Counted from the stretch's first letter, positions 20,010-31,210 are shown. The stretch is 64,000 nucleotides of DNA from Aselliscus stoliczkanus (GCA_033961575.1 CM066737.1:58300771-58364770), one strand, 5' to 3'. Program-made: numbers and translations. The notes: generated by a model from the sequence alone, not told the origin.

Positions 20010-23000
20010 ATTTGGGATCTTTAGTCAAAATGGCAGAGCAGGTAAATGCTGTGCTTGCCTCCTCCCATGACCAAATCAAAATTACAACTAAACTACAGAA
20101 CAACCATCATTGAGAATAGCTGGACGATTAGCTGAACAGAAGTCCTACAATGAAGGAAACACAGAAGAAGCCACTGAGACTAGTAGGAGGGGTAAAGATG
20201 CAGAATGTGCTGGTCCCAAACCTGGGTGTGGTGGTTAAAAATCGGGAGGGATATCTCAGCTGCAGAGGTCTCCCCTGAGGAACGAGGGGTCACAGGCCCA
20301 CACCAGCCTCCCCAGTCCAGGGTTCCAGTGCTGGGAGAAGAAGTCCCAACAACCTCTGGCTGTACAAACCAGTGGAAATTGTGGCTGAGTGAGACAGAGG
20401 GCTGCTTGAGTCCCAGGCATTCCTCTTAAAGGGCCCTGCACACAGACCTACTCACTGACAGAATCACTTGCTCTCGGCTGTAGCACTGGGACAGCAGCTA
20501 AAATGGCATAAGGGGTATATGGGGAAGAACTGAATTGACTGGCTTTAGGGCACAGGCTGGAGGTGCAGCTTTCTCCCAGGCAGAATCCAGTATTTCTTTG
20601 TTGAGCCCTCCCGCTCCTGGCACACAGACCCAGGCAGCCACCATGTATGAGTCTCCATCAACCTGGATAACACTTTTTGCCCTGTCCTGGCGATTGCTTG
20701 AGACCCTGCCCCGTCCAACTTGCATGTCCACCCAAGCCAATTTCAGTGGATTTTCCATACAAACAGCCCATCTTTGCTCATGCTATAGACTTTCCTAAAA
20801 TCTCTCAAAGACTAAAGAAAACCCAAACAGGGAGGATCTGACCTTGGCATGCCCCATAACTTCTGCTAAGCAGCCCCAAGCCTGGCATGAGTGGCAGCCA
20901 GCCTCAGTTGGCTGCTTGGCTTCTTCTAGGCATCTCAAAGCCCAGTGCAGGAAGGAGTCTGGCATCTGAGGATAGCTTTGTAGCTCATACCAAGTGGCTC
21001 CAGGCAGGGCAGGTGATTGTACTGGTCCTGTAGCAGAGCTCCTCCCAGGAGGCCCCTGGTCTGGCATGCAGGGATTCTGAACAAGCCAGAGCACCACTCA
21101 ACTGCCTGAATGGGCACACCCAAAGAGCAGACTGGGCAGGTACCAGAGTCCTGCTAAATCTGTTCCATAGGGTCAGCCTCTGCACAACAGCTCCTCCACT
21201 GTCATCATAACCAAGCCTCAAAACCAATCAGTCTAAAGGTCAATCCCTCCCATTGAAATGCAAACAACAATCAAGTCTAAGCTACAACAAGAGGATACAC
21301 ACAACCCAGACAAGTAACACACCTGGAGCACCTGGCTCAAGTAACCAGGGAGACTTGCCACTGGGTCCCCCAGGACATGTACTATATAAGGCCACTCTAA
21401 TAAGACTGGGGAGCATAGCAGCCATACCTAATACATAGAAACAAACACATAGAGGCAGCCAAACTGGAGGGACAAAGGAACATGTCCCAAATGAAAGAGC
21501 AGAACAAAGTTCCAGGGAAAAAAAGCACCAAAAAACTAAATTAAACAAAATGGAGACAAGGAATCGACCAGACACAGAGTTCCAAACACTGGCTATAAGG
21601 ATGCTCAATGATCTCAGGGAGAACTTCAACAGAGAGATAGGAAACATAAAAATAGAGATAGAAAACATAAAAGAGAATCAGTTAGAAATAAAGACTATAA
21701 TAACAGAAATGAAGAATACATTATAGAGAATCAATAGTAGATTAGGTGAAGCAGCAGATCAAATGTGCAATTTGGAAGATAATGTAGCAGAAAACACCTA
21801 ATCATAACACTAAAAAAAAAAAAAAAGAATCCAAAAAATTGAGGAGAGTTTACAGGGCCTCTGGGACAACATCAAGTGTATCAACATTCACATTGTATGG
21901 GGTACCAATAGGAGAAGAGAGAGCAGGGGATTGAAAACCTATTTGAAGAAATAATAACAATAAACTTCCTTAACTTGGCAAAGGAAATAGATATACAATC
22001 CCAGGAAGCACAGAAAGTCCTAAACAAGATGAACCCAAAGAGGCCCACATCAAGATGCATCATAATTAAAATGCCAGAGAGAGAATCTTAAAAGCAGCAA
22101 GGAAAAAGCAATTAGTTACCTACAAGCGAGCTCCCATAAGACTATCAGCTGATTCCTCAACAGAAACTTTGCAGGCCAGAAGGGATTGGCACAAATTATT
22201 CATGTGATGAAAAGCAGGGACCTACAACCAACATTCCTCTACCCAGCAAAGCTACCATTTAGAATTGAAAGACAAAGTGCTTCCCAGACAAGAAAAAAAC
22301 TAAAGAGTTCATCACCACCAAAAGAGTATTACAAAGAATCTTAGAGGGACTACTTTAAGATGAAAAAACCATCAGAAATATGAATAATAAAATGGCAATA
22401 ACTACATATCTATCAACAATTACTTTCAATGTAAATAGATTAAATGCTCCAATGAAAAGTTACGGGAGCTGAATGGATCAGAAAACCTCACCCTTACATA
22501 TGCTGCTTATAAGAGACTCACTTCAGATAGAAAGATACACACAGACTGTAAGTAAAGGGATGGAAAAAGATATTTCATGAAAATGGAAACAAACAGAACA
22601 GAAAAAGCTGGGGTTGCAATACTTATATCAGACAAAATAGAATTTAAAACAAAGACTATAACAAGAGACATAAAAAGACCTAGTAATCCCACTTCTGGGT
22701 ATTTATCCAAATAAACCCAGAATGCTACTTCAAGGGGACGTGCTCATGCATATGTTCATTGCAGCATTATTTACATAAGCCAAGATATGAAGGAAACCTG
22801 GGTGTCCCTGAATGGATGAATGGATAAAGAAGAGGTGGTACAAATATACAATGGAATATTACTCAGCCGTAAAGAAGAACAAAATCTGGCTATCTGCGAC
22901 AACATGGATCGACCTAGAGGGTATTGTGCTGAGTAATCAGACAGCAAAGGACAAATGTCATATGATTTCACTTATAAGTGGAATCTAAAGAACAAAATAG

Positions 23001-23890
23001 GGCCGCAGGTGGTGCATTCGTTAAGAGCTAGCTTGGGACTCCAGCTCTGAGCAGCAGGGCCTCGGTTAGGATCCCACGTGTGAGGGCCAGTGATGCTGCC
23101 TTCTGTGGCTGAGATGGTGAGCAGCAGCTCCACCTGGGGCTGGGCTGCTGTGACTCGCTGGTGAAGGCACAGCTGCAGCCCCTGCTGCAGTGGGCTGCCA
23201 TAAGCTACAGTGAGTGGCCGGCAGCCTGTATGAGCGGCCAAGAGCCGCCATGTGCTGCCTTTTGGAGGCCAGCGACTGATCTGCCTCACTGGGAAGAGTG
23301 CAGTGACGATGCCAACATGGGCCAGTGAAAGCAATGTCCTCCACGGCTGGACTGAAAAGCAGGACAGCAACTTGTCTGTTCCCCTTTCCCGGTTCCCAAA
23401 TGCTGTTCCTCTCCCCCAATTCCCCAATAAAAAAATCTAAAATAAATAAAATTTAAAAATAAAGGACAAAATAAACAAAACAGAATCAACTCATAGATAC
23501 TGAGAACACTTTGATCATTGCCAGATGAGAGGGGGTTGAGGGGTAGGTAAAAAGCGGAAGGGATCAAGAAGTACAAATTGGTTGTTACACAATAGTATAG
23601 TATGGCATAACGCATATAGTCAATTATATTATAATAATTACGTATGGTGTTGGGTACTAGATCGATTGAGGTGAAAAATGGGAGGGAACTGTGGGCAGGG
23701 TGAAAAAGGTGAAAGGATTAAGAAATACAAATTGGTAGTGCCAAAATAGTCATGGGGATGTAAAGTATAGGTAATATAATCAATAATACGGTAATAACTA
23801 TGTATAGTGCCAGGTGGGTACTGTTGAATAACTATGATGTACACCTGAAACTAATATAATATTGTATGTTAGCAATATTTTAATAAAAAG
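20010..23890 (+). mobile_element. HAL1/L1-lineage element with a collapsed middle, sense
   Basis: Starts with an L1-type 5' region (AAAATGGCAGAGCAGG at about 20027), continues through an A-rich ORF1-type region (about 21540-22340, stops throughout), then near 22680 jumps to the standard LINE 3' part (TTCATTGCAGCATTATTTAC, about 22758) and 3'UTR ending TGTACACCTGAAACTAATAT. Reverse-transcriptase-coding sequence is mostly absent, as in HAL1 (half-L1) elements. A homologous element in the same orientation lies at 51180-54160. A SINE interrupts it at 23000-23460. Confidence 0.7.
23000..23460 (+). mobile_element. Long tRNA-derived SINE inserted in the LINE
   Basis: Sense copy with tRNA-like head, GC-rich body and CCCCAATAAAAAAATCT end. 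Flanked by AAGAACAAAATA / AAGGACAAAATA, an imperfect target duplication inside the LINE. Confidence 0.85.
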
Positions 23891-23891
23891 C

Positions 23892-24334
23892 TTTTTTTTT
23901 TTTTTTAAAGATTTTATTGGGGAATTGGTGGAGGGGAACAGCGTTGGGGAATCGGGGAAGGGGAACAGACAAGTTGCTGTCTTTTTGTTCTTCAGTTTAG
24001 TTGCGAAGGATGTTGCTTCACTGTTGGTATCGTCATTGTGCTCTTCCCGGATGAGGCAGATCGGTCGCTGGCCTATGGATGTCGCTCACCGCGGCTATTG
24101 GCAGCTCACTCTTGGCTGCCAGCCGCTCACGCTGGCTGCGGGCCACTCACTGTAGCCTATGGCAGCCCACTGCAGCAGGGGCTGCAGCCACACCATCACC
24201 GGGGCTCGCACAGCCCAGCTCCAGGTGGAGCTGTTGTTAGCTGTAGAGGGCAGTGTCACTGGCCCTCATGTGGGATCCGAACCGGGGCCGCTGGCATCCC
24301 AAAACCAGCGCTTAACCAATGCGCCAGTCGGCCC
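23892..24334 (-). mobile_element. Long tRNA-derived SINE, antisense, young subfamily
   Basis: Very similar to the copies at 37460-37914 and 54851-55311 (shared GGAATTGGTGGAGGGGAACA start and body). Target duplication AATAAAAAGCTTTTTT flanks it (23882 and 24335). Confidence 0.9.
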
Positions 24335-24344
24335 AATAAAAAGC

Positions 24345-24856
24345 TTTTTTTAAAAAAAGATTTTATTGGGGAATTGGGGGAAGGGGAACAGTGTTGGGGA
24401 ATTGGGGGAGGGGACCAGCCAAGTTGTTGTTCTTCAATCTTCGTTTTGGAGGGCGCTAGTCGCCAGGTAGCTTCCTGTCAGCAGCTCGTGGCCTCTAAGC
24501 TCAAGGTGCTGTGTTCATTCTTAGTTGCGGGTGGGCGTAGCCACATCCCATGCAGGAGTCGAACCCAGCAGCCTTGTTGTTAAGAGCGCATGCTCTATCC
24601 ACTGAGCCATCTGGGCGGCAGCTCAGCTCAAGGTGCCGAGTTCAATCTTTAGTTGTAAGTGGGCATAGCCCACCATTGAACAGGCAGTCTTGTTGTTACA
24701 CCAGCTGAGCCATCCTGCCACCTGCTGGCAGCTCAGTGACAGCTCAGCTTGGGTGCATCGTTCACTGGCCCATGTAGGAATCAAACCGGTGGCCCACGTT
24801 GCTCAGAGCACGCACTGTAAGCCAACTCTTAACCAACTGAGCCACTTGGCCAGCCC
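24345..24856 (-). mobile_element. Composite multi-tRNA-unit SINE, antisense
   Basis: Same architecture as 5790-6389: the ATTTTATTGGGG end, then several tRNA-like units, ending TTGGCCAGCCC. It is inserted next to the preceding SINE and bounded again by AATAA(A/G)AAGCTTTTTT. Confidence 0.85.
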
Positions 24857-24884
24857 AATAAGAAGCTTTTTTAAAAGACTCATA

Positions 24885-25333
24885 GGGCCGACCGAGTGGC
24901 ACATTGGTTAAGAGCTGGTTTGGGACACCAGCAGCCCCAGTTCGGGTCCTAAATATGAGGGCCAGTGACACTGCCCTCTACAGCTAACAACAGCTCCACC
25001 TGGAGCTGGGCTGTACGAGCCCCGGCAATGGTGTAGGCTGCAGCCCCTGCTGCAGTGGGCTGCCATAGGCTACAGTGAGTGGCTGGCAGCCAGCGTGAGC
25101 TGCCAATAGCCGCAATGAGCGACCATCCAGAGGCTGGCGACCAATCTGCCTCATCCGGGAAGAACACAATGACAAAACCAACATGGGCCAGTGAAGCAAT
25201 GTCCTCCACAACTAGGCTGAAGAACAAAAAAAAACAAAAAAAAAGACAGCAACTTATCTGTTCCCCTTGCCCAATTCCCCAACGCTGTTCCCCTCCCCCA
25301 ATTCCCCAATAAAAAAATCTTTAAAAAAAAGAA
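24885..25333 (+). mobile_element. Long tRNA-derived SINE, sense
   Basis: Third SINE of a back-to-back cluster. The head begins GGGCCGACCG and the element ends CCCCAATAAAAAAATCTTT. Flanks share (G/A)ACTCAT. Confidence 0.88.
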
Positions 25334-25771
25334 ACTCATTATTTATCCACATCTTGACAACTCATCTATCATTTTAACACATCTACCTTTTTGGCCTAAA
25401 TATTTTTTCACTCAGTGTGTGCTCCAAACATATCTATATAAACCCTGCCCATGTGCCCATTCTATCATCTCCTTCATGTCCAGCCTAGCTTGCATCCAAT
25501 ATTTTTCTTTCCCAGCAATCACACATAATTAATCAACATATATTACAGATAGGAAAATGAAGATGAGGTAAAAGATGAGAATAATAAATTCATAAGTTAA
25601 CCTATTAACCATAGCCGTTCTTATTCTGATATAGTCTTTCAGAAGTTATTGTTTTTTTATATATATTTTTTAAATTCAGACGTTTTAATGCATGTAAGTG
25701 TTTTATATTTCTAAAAAATGAAATATACTATATAGGTATATAGGCATGTAAGTGGTTTTTCCACTTAAGAT

Positions 25772-25848
25772 TTTTTTTTTTTTTGAGGGCTGTGTCTCTG
25801 GCCCTCATATGTGGGACCGAACCGGGGCCACTGGCTTCCCAAGCCAGT
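25772..25848 (-). mobile_element. Short tRNA-derived SINE, head-truncated
   Basis: Antisense copy lacking the outermost tRNA-head part, with a clear CCACTTAAGATT duplication on both sides (25761 and 25849). Confidence 0.88.
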
Positions 25849-25910
25849 CCACTTAAGATTATATGCTGAATTTTTTTCCAAGTAAATAAATGTAGCTGCC
25901 CATCAACATT

Positions 25911-26311
25911 TATTTTTAAGATTTTATTGGGGAATCGGGGAAGGGGAACAGAGAAGTTGCTGTCCTTTTTTTTTCTTCAGTCTAGTTCTGGAGGACATCG
26001 CTTCACTGGCCCATGTGGGTATTATCATTGTGCTCTTCCGGGGTGAGGCAGTAGCTGACCGGCCATTGGACAGCCGCTCACGGCGGCTCACAGCCGCTCA
26101 CGATAGTGCACGCGAGCTGCTGGCCAGCCCCACTACAGCCTACACCGTCACCAGCCACTCACAGTAGCCCAGCCCCAGGTCGAACTGTTGTTCACCATCT
26201 TAGCTATAAAGGGTGCATCTCTGGCCCTCATGTGGAATCCGAACCGAGGCCCTACTGCTCAGAGCTGGCGTCCCAAGCCAACTCTTAACCAATGTGCCAC
26301 TCTGCCGGTCC
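25911..26311 (-). mobile_element. Long tRNA-derived SINE, antisense, in duplication copy A
   Basis: Begins AAGATTTTATTGGGGAATCGG, ends CCGGTCC. CCCATCAACATTT occurs on both sides as target duplication. The matching site in copy B (around 59535) lacks this SINE. Confidence 0.9.
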
Positions 26312-26720
26312 CCCATCAACATTTTAAAGAACTGCATAATGTTTCAATGTATAGACATACCCTAATTTGTTTAACCAAGTACCTATTTTGAAACACTTAG
26401 GTCATTCACAATTTTTCACTCTTTAAAATAATGTGAAGCCTTGTAAAAGCCAATTATTTTACTACTTCCTCAGGATGAATTTCTACAACTGGAATTACTG
26501 GGTCAAAGAGCACACACATCTTAAAGGCTGCTAAAATATGTGTCCAAATGGGCCTTGTACCCAGTGTATGCTGCCAGCGGCACACAGTTGGAGTGCCCCC
26601 CACACCCTCACCACACTCTGGGATGGGAGAGAGGTGCATCTTCTCCAGTATGGATGAGAGCGACTCTCTCGATGGTTGCACAAAGATCCTAGCCCAGCCA
26701 ACCTTATAAAAGAAATCTGA

Positions 26721-26833
26721 GGGCCAGCCGAGTGGCGCGTTGGTTAAGAGCTGGCTTAGGATGCCAGCGGCCCAAGTTCGGATCCCACAGATGAAGGCCA
26801 GTGACACTGCCCTCTAAAAAAAAATATGTTAAA
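26721..26833 (+). mobile_element. Short tRNA-derived SINE with an empty paralogous site
   Basis: Sense SINE flanked by AAGAAATCTGA (26710 and 26835). Copy B at about 59935 reads straight through this site with one copy of the target, so the insertion post-dates the duplication. Confidence 0.93.
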
Positions 26834-27568
26834 AAAGAAATCTGATAGAAGCACTAAAAATTATACTTTCTTCTATTATATTTTCTTATTTCAAAGTAGT
26901 AACTAATGTATTCACTTGTATAGATACCAGAGTTGGCCAAAAAAAGGATGTTTTCCTATCAAATGCCCTCCGGGCTCTAAAATAAAACTGTCCCTCTCTG
27001 TATGCCCCCAGAATGGACTCCAATACTCCTTCATGCAAAGGGTCTCATTTCCTTCCTACCCTTACCATTCCCATGATCAGCAGGGAAATTTCACACTTTT
27101 ATCATCTTGCACCTGGACTATGGTAGTAACGTCCTAACTGGTTTACCACTCTTGTTCCATCCCCAACTCTGACCCATGCTGCACACATATCAGCCATATT
27201 GTTTTCCTTTCACCCTGTCATTCCTGTGGTTACGAAACATTTTGGTGTCTTCCAGGGGTGAATGGAGTAATATGCAGATACCTCAGTTTAGCAATCAGGG
27301 ATCCTCCACAAATGGGACTCACCCCAACTGCTGAACTCTATTTCCCATCACTCTCTTTTCCCCAGTTTTTCACTCCAGGCAGGCCAACCTCCTCTATGGA
27401 GCAGGATCCCCACTTCCATACCTTTCTTCCCACCATTCTTCCTTCCTCCAATGCCCTTGTGACCTGTTTTTATCCCATCCTTCAAACCCAGCTTACTTAA
27501 GTGTCCCTCCTCTGTAAAACTTTCTCTGAACACTTGCCTGCAGAAGTTCCTGCCCTGATGGGAAGGGT

Positions 27569-27610
27569 CTGGTCTATGATCGGAGACTTCTGGTCTATGA
27601 TCAGAGACTT
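27569..27610 (+). repeat. 21-bp tandem microduplication
   Basis: Two near-identical units of CTGGTCTATGATC(G/A)GAGACTT. Copy B of the duplication has a single unit near 60667. Confidence 0.9.
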
Positions 27611-27699
27611 CTGGTTTTGTTAGTATTTTTTGTTTCCATAAATTTGCCTTCCCAAATAGATTATAAACTGAAGGACATGATAAATTTCTTTTTGTTTGC

Positions 27700-28076
27700 T
27701 GGTTAAAACAAACAGATTTATTGATGAAACACAAGTCTAATGTTAACAAATGTAAACGAATACAAAAGTGAGCTTATTCATTAGTTTGCTGTCAGTTTAG
27801 ATAAAGAGTATAAATGCCTCCATCTATGTAGCAAGATGGAATCAGTAAGTGCCTTCTTTGTACACGCTCTAGTATTCATTTGACATCCCTAAAGTGGTCC
27901 AGACTAAAACCAACTAACATACCTGTTAATGATCTGTGATATTCATTATTCCAAAATAGCAGCTGAAAGTATCTCTTTGCCATATAAGCACAGTGAAAAA
28001 CAAATAATTTACAAAATGCACTGTTCCCAAGTGCAAACTAAAAAAATACCTCAATTTGTTTGGGACAGACCCCAAG
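27700..28076 (-). other. ARMCX1: ARMCX1 3'UTR with polyadenylation signal
   Basis: Downstream of the ARMCX1 stop on the minus strand, an AATAAA (plus 27717-27722) in the context CATCAATAAA marks the likely transcript end near 27700. Similar context follows ARMCX4 and the ARMCX6-like copy. Confidence 0.7.
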
Positions 28077-29447
28077 TTATAGTTTGGTCAACACTTTTAG
28101 GACTTTTACTTTCACAACCAGATCACTGTGATTTGCTAATGCTTTGATTTTCTTTACACACACACCAGATTCTTTAAACAAGAAAAAAAGGGAACTTCTG
28201 CTGAATTCTTTCCTGGAGGATGCAAGTCCTTCATTTTTTATGTTGTCATTTATATTCTCAAATAGGGTTAGGACATTAAGAAGAATCTCTCTGTCCCATT
28301 CTTTATTAAAGAGGGAAATCAATTCTGATGGTACTTTACAACTGACCAGCTCTCTTGTCATGGCTGGATTTTCAGTAAAGTTTATAATTAGTTTCATAAT
28401 CTGAATCTTGGTGAAGTAATTTCCCAGGAATAACAAAGCAAAAAAGTCTGGAAAAGAATAGGAAAGCAAATGTTGGTAATGATTAGTCACAGTCATGTTA
28501 GTTAACAGTCTTAGTCCAGCCATCTGCACAGCTGAGTCCAAGCGACAGATCATGGTGTCATCACACACTTGACTGATATATGTCTTAATCTTGCCCTGAT
28601 TTTCAGCATTCACACTCAAGTTATTAAGGGCATTGTAAGCCTTTTCCCTAATAATGGGATCTTTTGTTTTTATCAGTTTTGCAATAATTGGGAGACCACC
28701 CAGTTCACGAATGGCATTTTGGTTAAACGAATATGCTGCATTGTTACCCAGAGTGACCAAGGCTACTTCTTGAATAAAAGGATCATTTGTTCTTTCCAGG
28801 ATATTAAGGACCTTTTGAAGGTCTGCAGTACCTAGAATATCATCAATTTTATAGGGAAAGTTGAACTTGCCCCTGCGAACAGGCCATGCTGTAGCTGGAG
28901 TTCTGGTGCTTTTAGCTCGGGCCCTTCCCTTGGACTTTCCACTTGCCTTGCTCCCAGACCTAGCTCCACTCCTGGTGGGGTGGCAGCCTCCACCTCTTCC
29001 TCCTGGGCAGGGTAAACTTGGTGCAAGTGTTCTGGTCCCAGAGATGATACCCAATCTGGCTCCCTTGCTAGCCTTTGCACTTGCCTGTTCCTTCAGGGTG
29101 CTGAAAAGGGCCTTGGCCTTGGCTTCTAAGCTACCTCCACTATGGGCCCATGAATGGGCCTCCACCTTTACATCTGGACCACCCTTGAGGTCCACACCCA
29201 CCTCAGCCTTGGCCTTTGAGTCACTATGAAGTCTAGCTCCAGCCCCCGTCCCAGCATTAGCTCCTTTCCCAGTCTGGACTCCAGTCTCTGCAGTATCACT
29301 AGATTCCTCCTCTTCATCATCATCGTCTTCATTCCAGATTTTCTCACTCTCATCCCTTCCCCAGGTCAGCCTGTACACACAGTAGCAAGCACCAGCCCCA
29401 ATCACCACACCAGCAGCCACACAGCCAGCTTCCCGAGTACGACCCAT
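28077..29447 (-). CDS. ARMCX1: ARMCX1 (ALEX1), complete, single coding exon
   Basis: ARMCX1 is an integral protein of the mitochondrial outer membrane; in neurons it promotes mitochondrial movement with the Miro/TRAK machinery and supports axon regrowth. The 456-residue frame matches the family's usual length (human 453). The start is MGRTREAGC; residues about 7-28 form the membrane anchor (VAAGVVIGAGACYCVYRL). Next come an acidic run (EDDDDEEEESSD, about 40-52), a low-complexity Gly/Ala/Lys linker with a basic patch (SKASGKSKGRARAKS, about 167-182), and from about 195 the armadillo-repeat domain (IDDILGTADLQKVLNILE ... AYNALNNLSVNAENQGKIK), ending KVLKVLTKL. No lesion is visible and the ARM domain reads as strongly conserved, so I take it as functional. 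It is on the same strand as ARMCX4, about 32 kb away. Confidence 0.97.
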   Translation of the reverse strand: MGRTREAGCVAAGVVIGAGACYCVYRLTWGRDESEKIWNEDDDDEEEESSDTAETGVQTGKGANAGTGAGARLHSDSKAKAEVGVDLKGGPDVKVEAHSWAHSGGSLEAKAKALFSTLKEQASAKASKGARLGIISGTRTLAPSLPCPGGRGGGCHPTRSGARSGSKASGKSKGRARAKSTRTPATAWPVRRGKFNFPYKIDDILGTADLQKVLNILERTNDPFIQEVALVTLGNNAAYSFNQNAIRELGGLPIIAKLIKTKDPIIREKAYNALNNLSVNAENQGKIKTYISQVCDDTMICRLDSAVQMAGLRLLTNMTVTNHYQHLLSYSFPDFFALLFLGNYFTKIQIMKLIINFTENPAMTRELVSCKVPSELISLFNKEWDREILLNVLTLFENINDNIKNEGLASSRKEFSRSSLFFLFKESGVCVKKIKALANHSDLVVKVKVLKVLTKL

Positions 29448-29606
29448 ACTGGGGTGAATATCTGAGATGAATTCTTAACAGGGACAGAGAGGGTTTCCTC
29501 TGGCCCAGAGGAGTGCTCCCACGTCAGGGGTCGAGTCTTTCAGGGGTGGTCTTTCGTTATAGCTGGCAGGCTCTGCAACAGCTGCAGATTGCAGATACAG
29601 TGGAAC
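29448..29606 (-). other. ARMCX1: ARMCX1 5'UTR part of the coding exon, with splice acceptor
   Basis: On the minus strand a polypyrimidine tract ending in CCTCTTTCCTAG (AG at 29608-29607) is followed by GTTCCACTG, a good 3' splice site about 160 bases before the ATG. ARMCX genes typically have non-coding 5' exons and one coding exon, so this is the likely start of the last exon. Confidence 0.5.
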
Positions 29607-31039
29607 CTAGGAAAGAGGGAAAGATATGAGGCTGCAGTCTCCTCCTTTGTACCTGTGCATGCAGACAAACTAAACTACAGACTAACAAACAGACCAACCA
29701 GGAAACAGACCGGGACATGGCAGGGACTCAGAGCTAAATCACTGATTCCTTTCTTCCTTTGGGAGGGTAATTTTGAAAATTTTCCCCACCTCCAGATTCT
29801 CCAGCCTCATGTTCAAACACCTCACCCCAGTTCGTTCAATTTAAGGTATCTAATCAGTTCCCTACTTCCCCTGCCCCTCCAGATGTCCTGGGGGCAGTGG
29901 CCACCCACATACACCCACACAGGTCTGGACATTTTCTTTTCTTTCTTGGAGGGAAGTGCACTGTGTCCTGCAAACCTGCATACAAAAGGGATGGGGAGGA
30001 GGATGCTGAGAGCCCAGGGGACAGATGGATCTCACCGGGGACTGGACACACGCCCCTACCCTGGCCCTAGTCTCACATATCCCAATATTTCCCGTCATCA
30101 TTATACTTCTCACCTCACAGCGCTGCGATTATGAAATTCATTATTTTCCTCCTACTCCTTCCATTTCCTCCAATCCTCTGCCCCACTCCCACCCCACCCC
30201 CGCAAAATCACTTCCTCTGAAGGTGATGCCACACTCCCTTCCCTGTAACAAAATCAATGGTGGTGGAGTGCGAGTGTCTAGAAGCCAGACAGACTGGTAT
30301 AAAATGCACAAAGGTCTCCAATTCCACCCTTGCCTCCGCCACCCCCACCATTTCAGAGGTACCGGGACACTCCTCCCCCACCCATTATACTAACTTCCAC
30401 TGCTCCAGAGGAATTTCCTTCCTCCCACGTCTCCGTTTCCGCCTCCGCCAAACCTAAGGGCTGATCACTCAGGGACTGACTGCTTGATGAACGGACCAAT
30501 ACCAAGGACACTGTACCCCGAAGAATAATTTGTAGCAAGGTCCTCCCTACCCCGTCCCAGTATTCTCACGACACTCTCCTCCTCTCAGCCACTTCCTTCT
30601 TTCCCTGCCTTGTACCTGCAGAGAACTTTCTTTTGTAAGCTCCGAAATCGTGTAGAAAGGAAGGAAGGAGGGGGGATGCGAAGGAAGTCCACGGGCCTAT
30701 TTGAGTTAGTAGTCTCCACCATTCTCCACCCCAGGGGTCTCCAATAGTGCGGCACCCTCAATCGGACCTACTTGTTTCTGAATAACGTTCCTCTTCTTCC
30801 TGCTCTTGGGTCGGATTTGCCTTCTGGCGCAAGATCCACAGACACTGACAGGCGATTCGGCAGAGGTGGATGGCTGGGCGGACAGAACAACACTTCAGAG
30901 AGTCCCAACACCAGCTTTTCCGAATTCAAGGTCCTGGTAGTTAAACGGATTTTACCTTTTGGTCTCTCACCCTATCCCCAATACTCAGGACTCCACGGAC
31001 ATCAGTCTTCTTTCTACAAGGCGTCCACCCGCCTCCACC

Positions 31040-31140
31040 CTCTCCCCCAAACCCCTACTCCCCACTCTCAGCGGTCGGCCATTTTCCCAGCAAAAACCAC
31101 ACCCCTTTGGAACAACTGGAAATAAGGGAGGCGGGGCGAG
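31040..31140 (-). promoter_or_regulatory. Candidate GC-box/YY1-type promoter patch upstream of ARMCX1
   Basis: The plus strand has GGAGGCGGGGCG (GC box, about 31126-31137) and CGGCCATTTTCC (YY1-like on the minus strand, about 31078-31089), with no TATA box. Motif matches only. Confidence 0.3.
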
Positions 31141-31210
31141 GGACTACGGAAAACTAGAGGAGATAAAGACTTAAAGATTTCTTCGATCCCCCTCCCCGAC
31201 TCAGTCCCAA

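Larger units (their letters stand above)
25860..27700 (+). repeat. Segmental duplication copy A (3' of ARMCX1)
   Basis: Aligns in the same orientation with 59330-60770 (3' of ARMCX4), from ATTATATGCTGA onward to near the polyadenylation sites of the two genes. By eye, a 310-base block (27001 against 60101) shows about 25 differences, near 92% identity. Copy A additionally contains SINEs at 25911-26311 and 26721-26833 and a 21-bp tandem repeat at 27569-27610, all absent from copy B. Part of the content (26450-26650) looks like an old LINE tail. Confidence 0.9.

Noticed and set aside
23972..24583. Frames of 100-180 codons with RSLLAYGCRSP/LAAGHSL-type wording, repeated at about 5.4, 36, 37.6, 45.5 and 55 kb
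   Set aside because: All fall in the GC-rich body of the long SINE, so the repeated peptides reflect the repeat and not a gene family.
29605..30134. 181-codon plus-strand frame upstream of ARMCX1
   Set aside because: Lies antisense to the probable ARMCX1 5' region; no domain recognised and the start is arbitrary.
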